DNA of 64,000 nucleotides, from positions 62,001 through 126,000 of the forward strand of contig NZ_MQUQ01000009.1 in NCBI RefSeq assembly GCF_001953865.1, in the 5' to 3' direction. Shown one piece after another: positions 62,637-64,000 of the stretch. The DNA comes from Amycolatopsis coloradensis. GTDB taxonomy: Bacteria; Actinomycetota; Actinomycetes; Mycobacteriales; Pseudonocardiaceae. A program made the position numbers and the translations under genes. The notes under the pieces are model-generated. The model saw only the letters and a program-made list of their open reading frames with translations. It had not been told where the DNA came from and did no database searches. Position 1 is the stretch's first letter. Each line of letters starts with the position of its first letter.

Positions 62637-63404
62637 ATGCGTGCCGCTGGGCGGAACGACGACCCGGAACGAACCGGAGCGGACGGCCTCGTCGCCGCCC
62701 GCGTCACCGCGCTGCTCTCGGCTTTCCGGCCCGGCGACGACGCGCTCGGCGTTTCCGAACTGGCTCGGCGGACCGGACTGGCGAAGTCGACCGTCCACCG
62801 GCTCACCGGTCACCTGGTCGCGACCGGGCTGCTCGAACGCGAAGGTGTGGCGCTGCGGCTCGGGCTGAAGCTGTTCGAGATAGGCCAGCTGGCGATACGG
62901 CGTCGCGGACTGGTCGAGGCGGCGCGCCCATATCTCGCCGATCTCCGCGAGGCGACCCGCAACACCGTGCATCTCGCGGTGCTGGAAGGCACCGAAGTCG
63001 TCTACCTCGACATCCTGCGCGGACCCGACGCGCCGTCGCTGCCGTCCCGCATCGGCGGCCGTTTTCCCGCGCACGCCACCGGTGTCGGAAAAGCGATCCT
63101 CGCGTTTTCTCCGGAATCCTTGGTGACACAGGTGATCGACGCCGGGTTGCCCAGGGTCAGCGTCCGGACGATCACCGTCGCCGGATTGCTGCGCCGTCAG
63201 CTCGCGAAGGTCCGCAGCGACGGGATCGCGCTCGAACGGGAGGAGTCCGGCGTCGGTGTCGTGTGCGCTGCGAGCCCGCTGCTCGACGCGAAAGGCGTTG
63301 CGGTGGCGGCGTTGTCGATCTCCGGCTGGGCGAATCGCATGCACACCAACCGGGTCGCACCCGCGGTACGGACGGCCGCGTTGGCATTGTCCCGCACTCT
63401 CTGA
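62637..63404 (+). CDS. IclR-family regulator
   Basis: A 255-residue IclR regulator. The winged helix (about residues 22-80) contains [20 protein letters not shown]. The effector domain shows [17 protein letters not shown] and [20 protein letters not shown]. It is divergent from the aldolase/dehydrogenase operon with a very short gap (62596-62636), so it almost certainly controls that operon. The inducer may be a meta-cleavage intermediate. The ATG was chosen as the first start giving a normal-length N-terminus; the frame stays open upstream inside the dehydrogenase gene. Confidence 0.9.
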   Translation: MRAAGRNDDPERTGADGLVAARVTALLSAFRPGDDALGVSELARRTGLAKSTVHRLTGHLVATGLLEREGVALRLGLKLFEIGQLAIRRRGLVEAARPYLADLREATRNTVHLAVLEGTEVVYLDILRGPDAPSLPSRIGGRFPAHATGVGKAILAFSPESLVTQVIDAGLPRVSVRTITVAGLLRRQLAKVRSDGIALEREESGVGVVCAASPLLDAKGVAVAALSISGWANRMHTNRVAPAVRTAALALSRTL

Positions 63405-63408
63405 GGAC

Positions 63409-64000
63409 CTACGCGAGAAGACCTCGCCGGACCAGTTCGGGCCGGACGCCTTCGCCGAACCAGTACGCCTCTTCCAGATGCGGATATCCGGAGAGGACGA
63501 ACTCCTCGATGCCGTGCGCGTGGTACTCCTCGATGAGGTCGGCGACCTCGCGGTGGCTGCCGACGAGCGCCGTACCCGCACCACCGCGTACCAGTCCGAT
63601 GCCCGCCCACAGGTTGGGATGGATCTCCAGCCCGCGGACGCCGCCGTCGGTCTTGCCGCCGTGCAGTGCCGCCATCCGCTGCTGGCCCACGGATTCACTG
63701 GCGGACAACTGTTTCTGCGTGTGGGCGATCCGGTCGGGGTCGATCGCCTCCAGCAGCTTGCCCGCCTCTGCCCACGCTTCGGCTGCCGTGTCGCGCGACA
63801 GGGTGTGCAGCCGGATGCCGAAGCGGAGTTTCCGGCCCTGCTCCTCGGCGAGTTCCCGCACCTTGTTGATCTTTTCGGAGACCTGCGCGGGTGGCTCGCC
63901 CCAGGTCAGGTAGACGTCGGCGTGCCGCGCGGCGATCGGGAGCGCGGCCGCGGACGAACCGCCGAAGTAGATCGGCGGCACCGGATCCGGCACCGCCCTC
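63409..64000 (-). CDS. SsuD-like FMNH2-dependent alkanesulfonate monooxygenase, C-terminal part
   Basis: The C-terminal 196 or so residues of a luciferase-like monooxygenase; the gene continues past the window edge. [30 protein letters not shown] (two segments), [40 protein letters not shown] and [19 protein letters not shown] are characteristic of SsuD, which releases sulfite from alkanesulfonates. It converges on the IclR gene with four bases between stops. Confidence 0.88.
   Translation of the reverse strand, partial: RAVPDPVPPIYFGGSSAAALPIAARHADVYLTWGEPPAQVSEKINKVRELAEEQGRKLRFGIRLHTLSRDTAAEAWAEAGKLLEAIDPDRIAHTQKQLSASESVGQQRMAALHGGKTDGGVRGLEIHPNLWAGIGLVRGGAGTALVGSHREVADLIEEYHAHGIEEFVLSGYPHLEEAYWFGEGVRPELVRRGLLA

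Overview
The window is high-GC actinobacterial DNA with frequent GTG and TTG starts, many 4-base stop/start overlaps (ATGA, GTGA) and gene families typical of mycobacteria and their relatives. Ergothioneine genes, an EspG/PPE/DUF3558 cassette, the gcvH-garA-ftsR block and F420-type oxidoreductases together point to the Pseudonocardiaceae, most likely Amycolatopsis or a close relative. It reads as chromosome: no rRNA, tRNA, CRISPR array, integrase or intact insertion sequence was seen.

Layout. 0-7 kb: secreted HAF-repeat protein, a LysR regulator divergent from a 14-helix exporter, a darcynin-like protein, a membrane-anchored protein and a secreted tripeptidyl-aminopeptidase-type hydrolase. 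7-12 kb: the ergothioneine operon egtA-egtB-egtC-egtD plus a Ddn-like reductase. 12-15 kb: LysR regulator, amino-acid dehydrogenase, prolyl iminopeptidase. 15-18.5 kb: four-gene type VII secretion-associated operon. 18.6-25.6 kb: an AcnR-type regulator with its likely operator, two CNNM/CorC membrane proteins behind a structured leader, a broken aldo/keto reductase, and an XRE regulator divergent from an NTF2-like protein. 25.6-33.9 kb: glycine cleavage P-protein under a tandem glycine riboswitch, a McdR-like MerR regulator, a TetR regulator, a DUF151 protein, FtsR-like MerR, GarA, GcvH and a CDP-alcohol phosphatidyltransferase, in the order seen in M. tuberculosis (Rv1832 to Rv1822) with the TetR gene added. 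34-37 kb: small lipoproteins and membrane proteins, one with a one-base frameshift. 36.9-40.6 kb: an unusual tightly packed operon of a J-domain/kinase-like protein, a VWA protein, a PurA-like enzyme and a NrtR-like regulator with a dead Nudix box. 40.6-47.8 kb: peptidoglycan hydrolase, acyl-CoA synthetase, enoyl-CoA hydratase, hydrolase, acetyltransferase, siroheme synthase, ankyrin protein. 47.8-51.6 kb: divergent zinc-starvation operons of cysteine-free ribosomal proteins with Mrf-like and CobW/ZNG proteins. 51.6-57.8 kb: DinB-like protein, ArsR/SRPBCC/DUF899 operon, and a sphingolipid-degradation group (S1P-lyase-like enzyme, transporter, sphingomyelinase, ceramidase remnant). 58-64 kb: F420/flavin oxidoreductases, MpaB-type oxygenase, TetR with paired operators, meta-cleavage aldolase and acetaldehyde dehydrogenase (HsaF/HsaG type), IclR regulator and the end of an SsuD-like monooxygenase.

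A second layer is a set of long, nearly perfect intergenic palindromes in at least three sequence families. Most lie just downstream of genes and probably act as terminators, but their sequence conservation exceeds what a terminator needs. The main candidate for an undescribed system is the four-gene operon at 36.9-40.6 kb.
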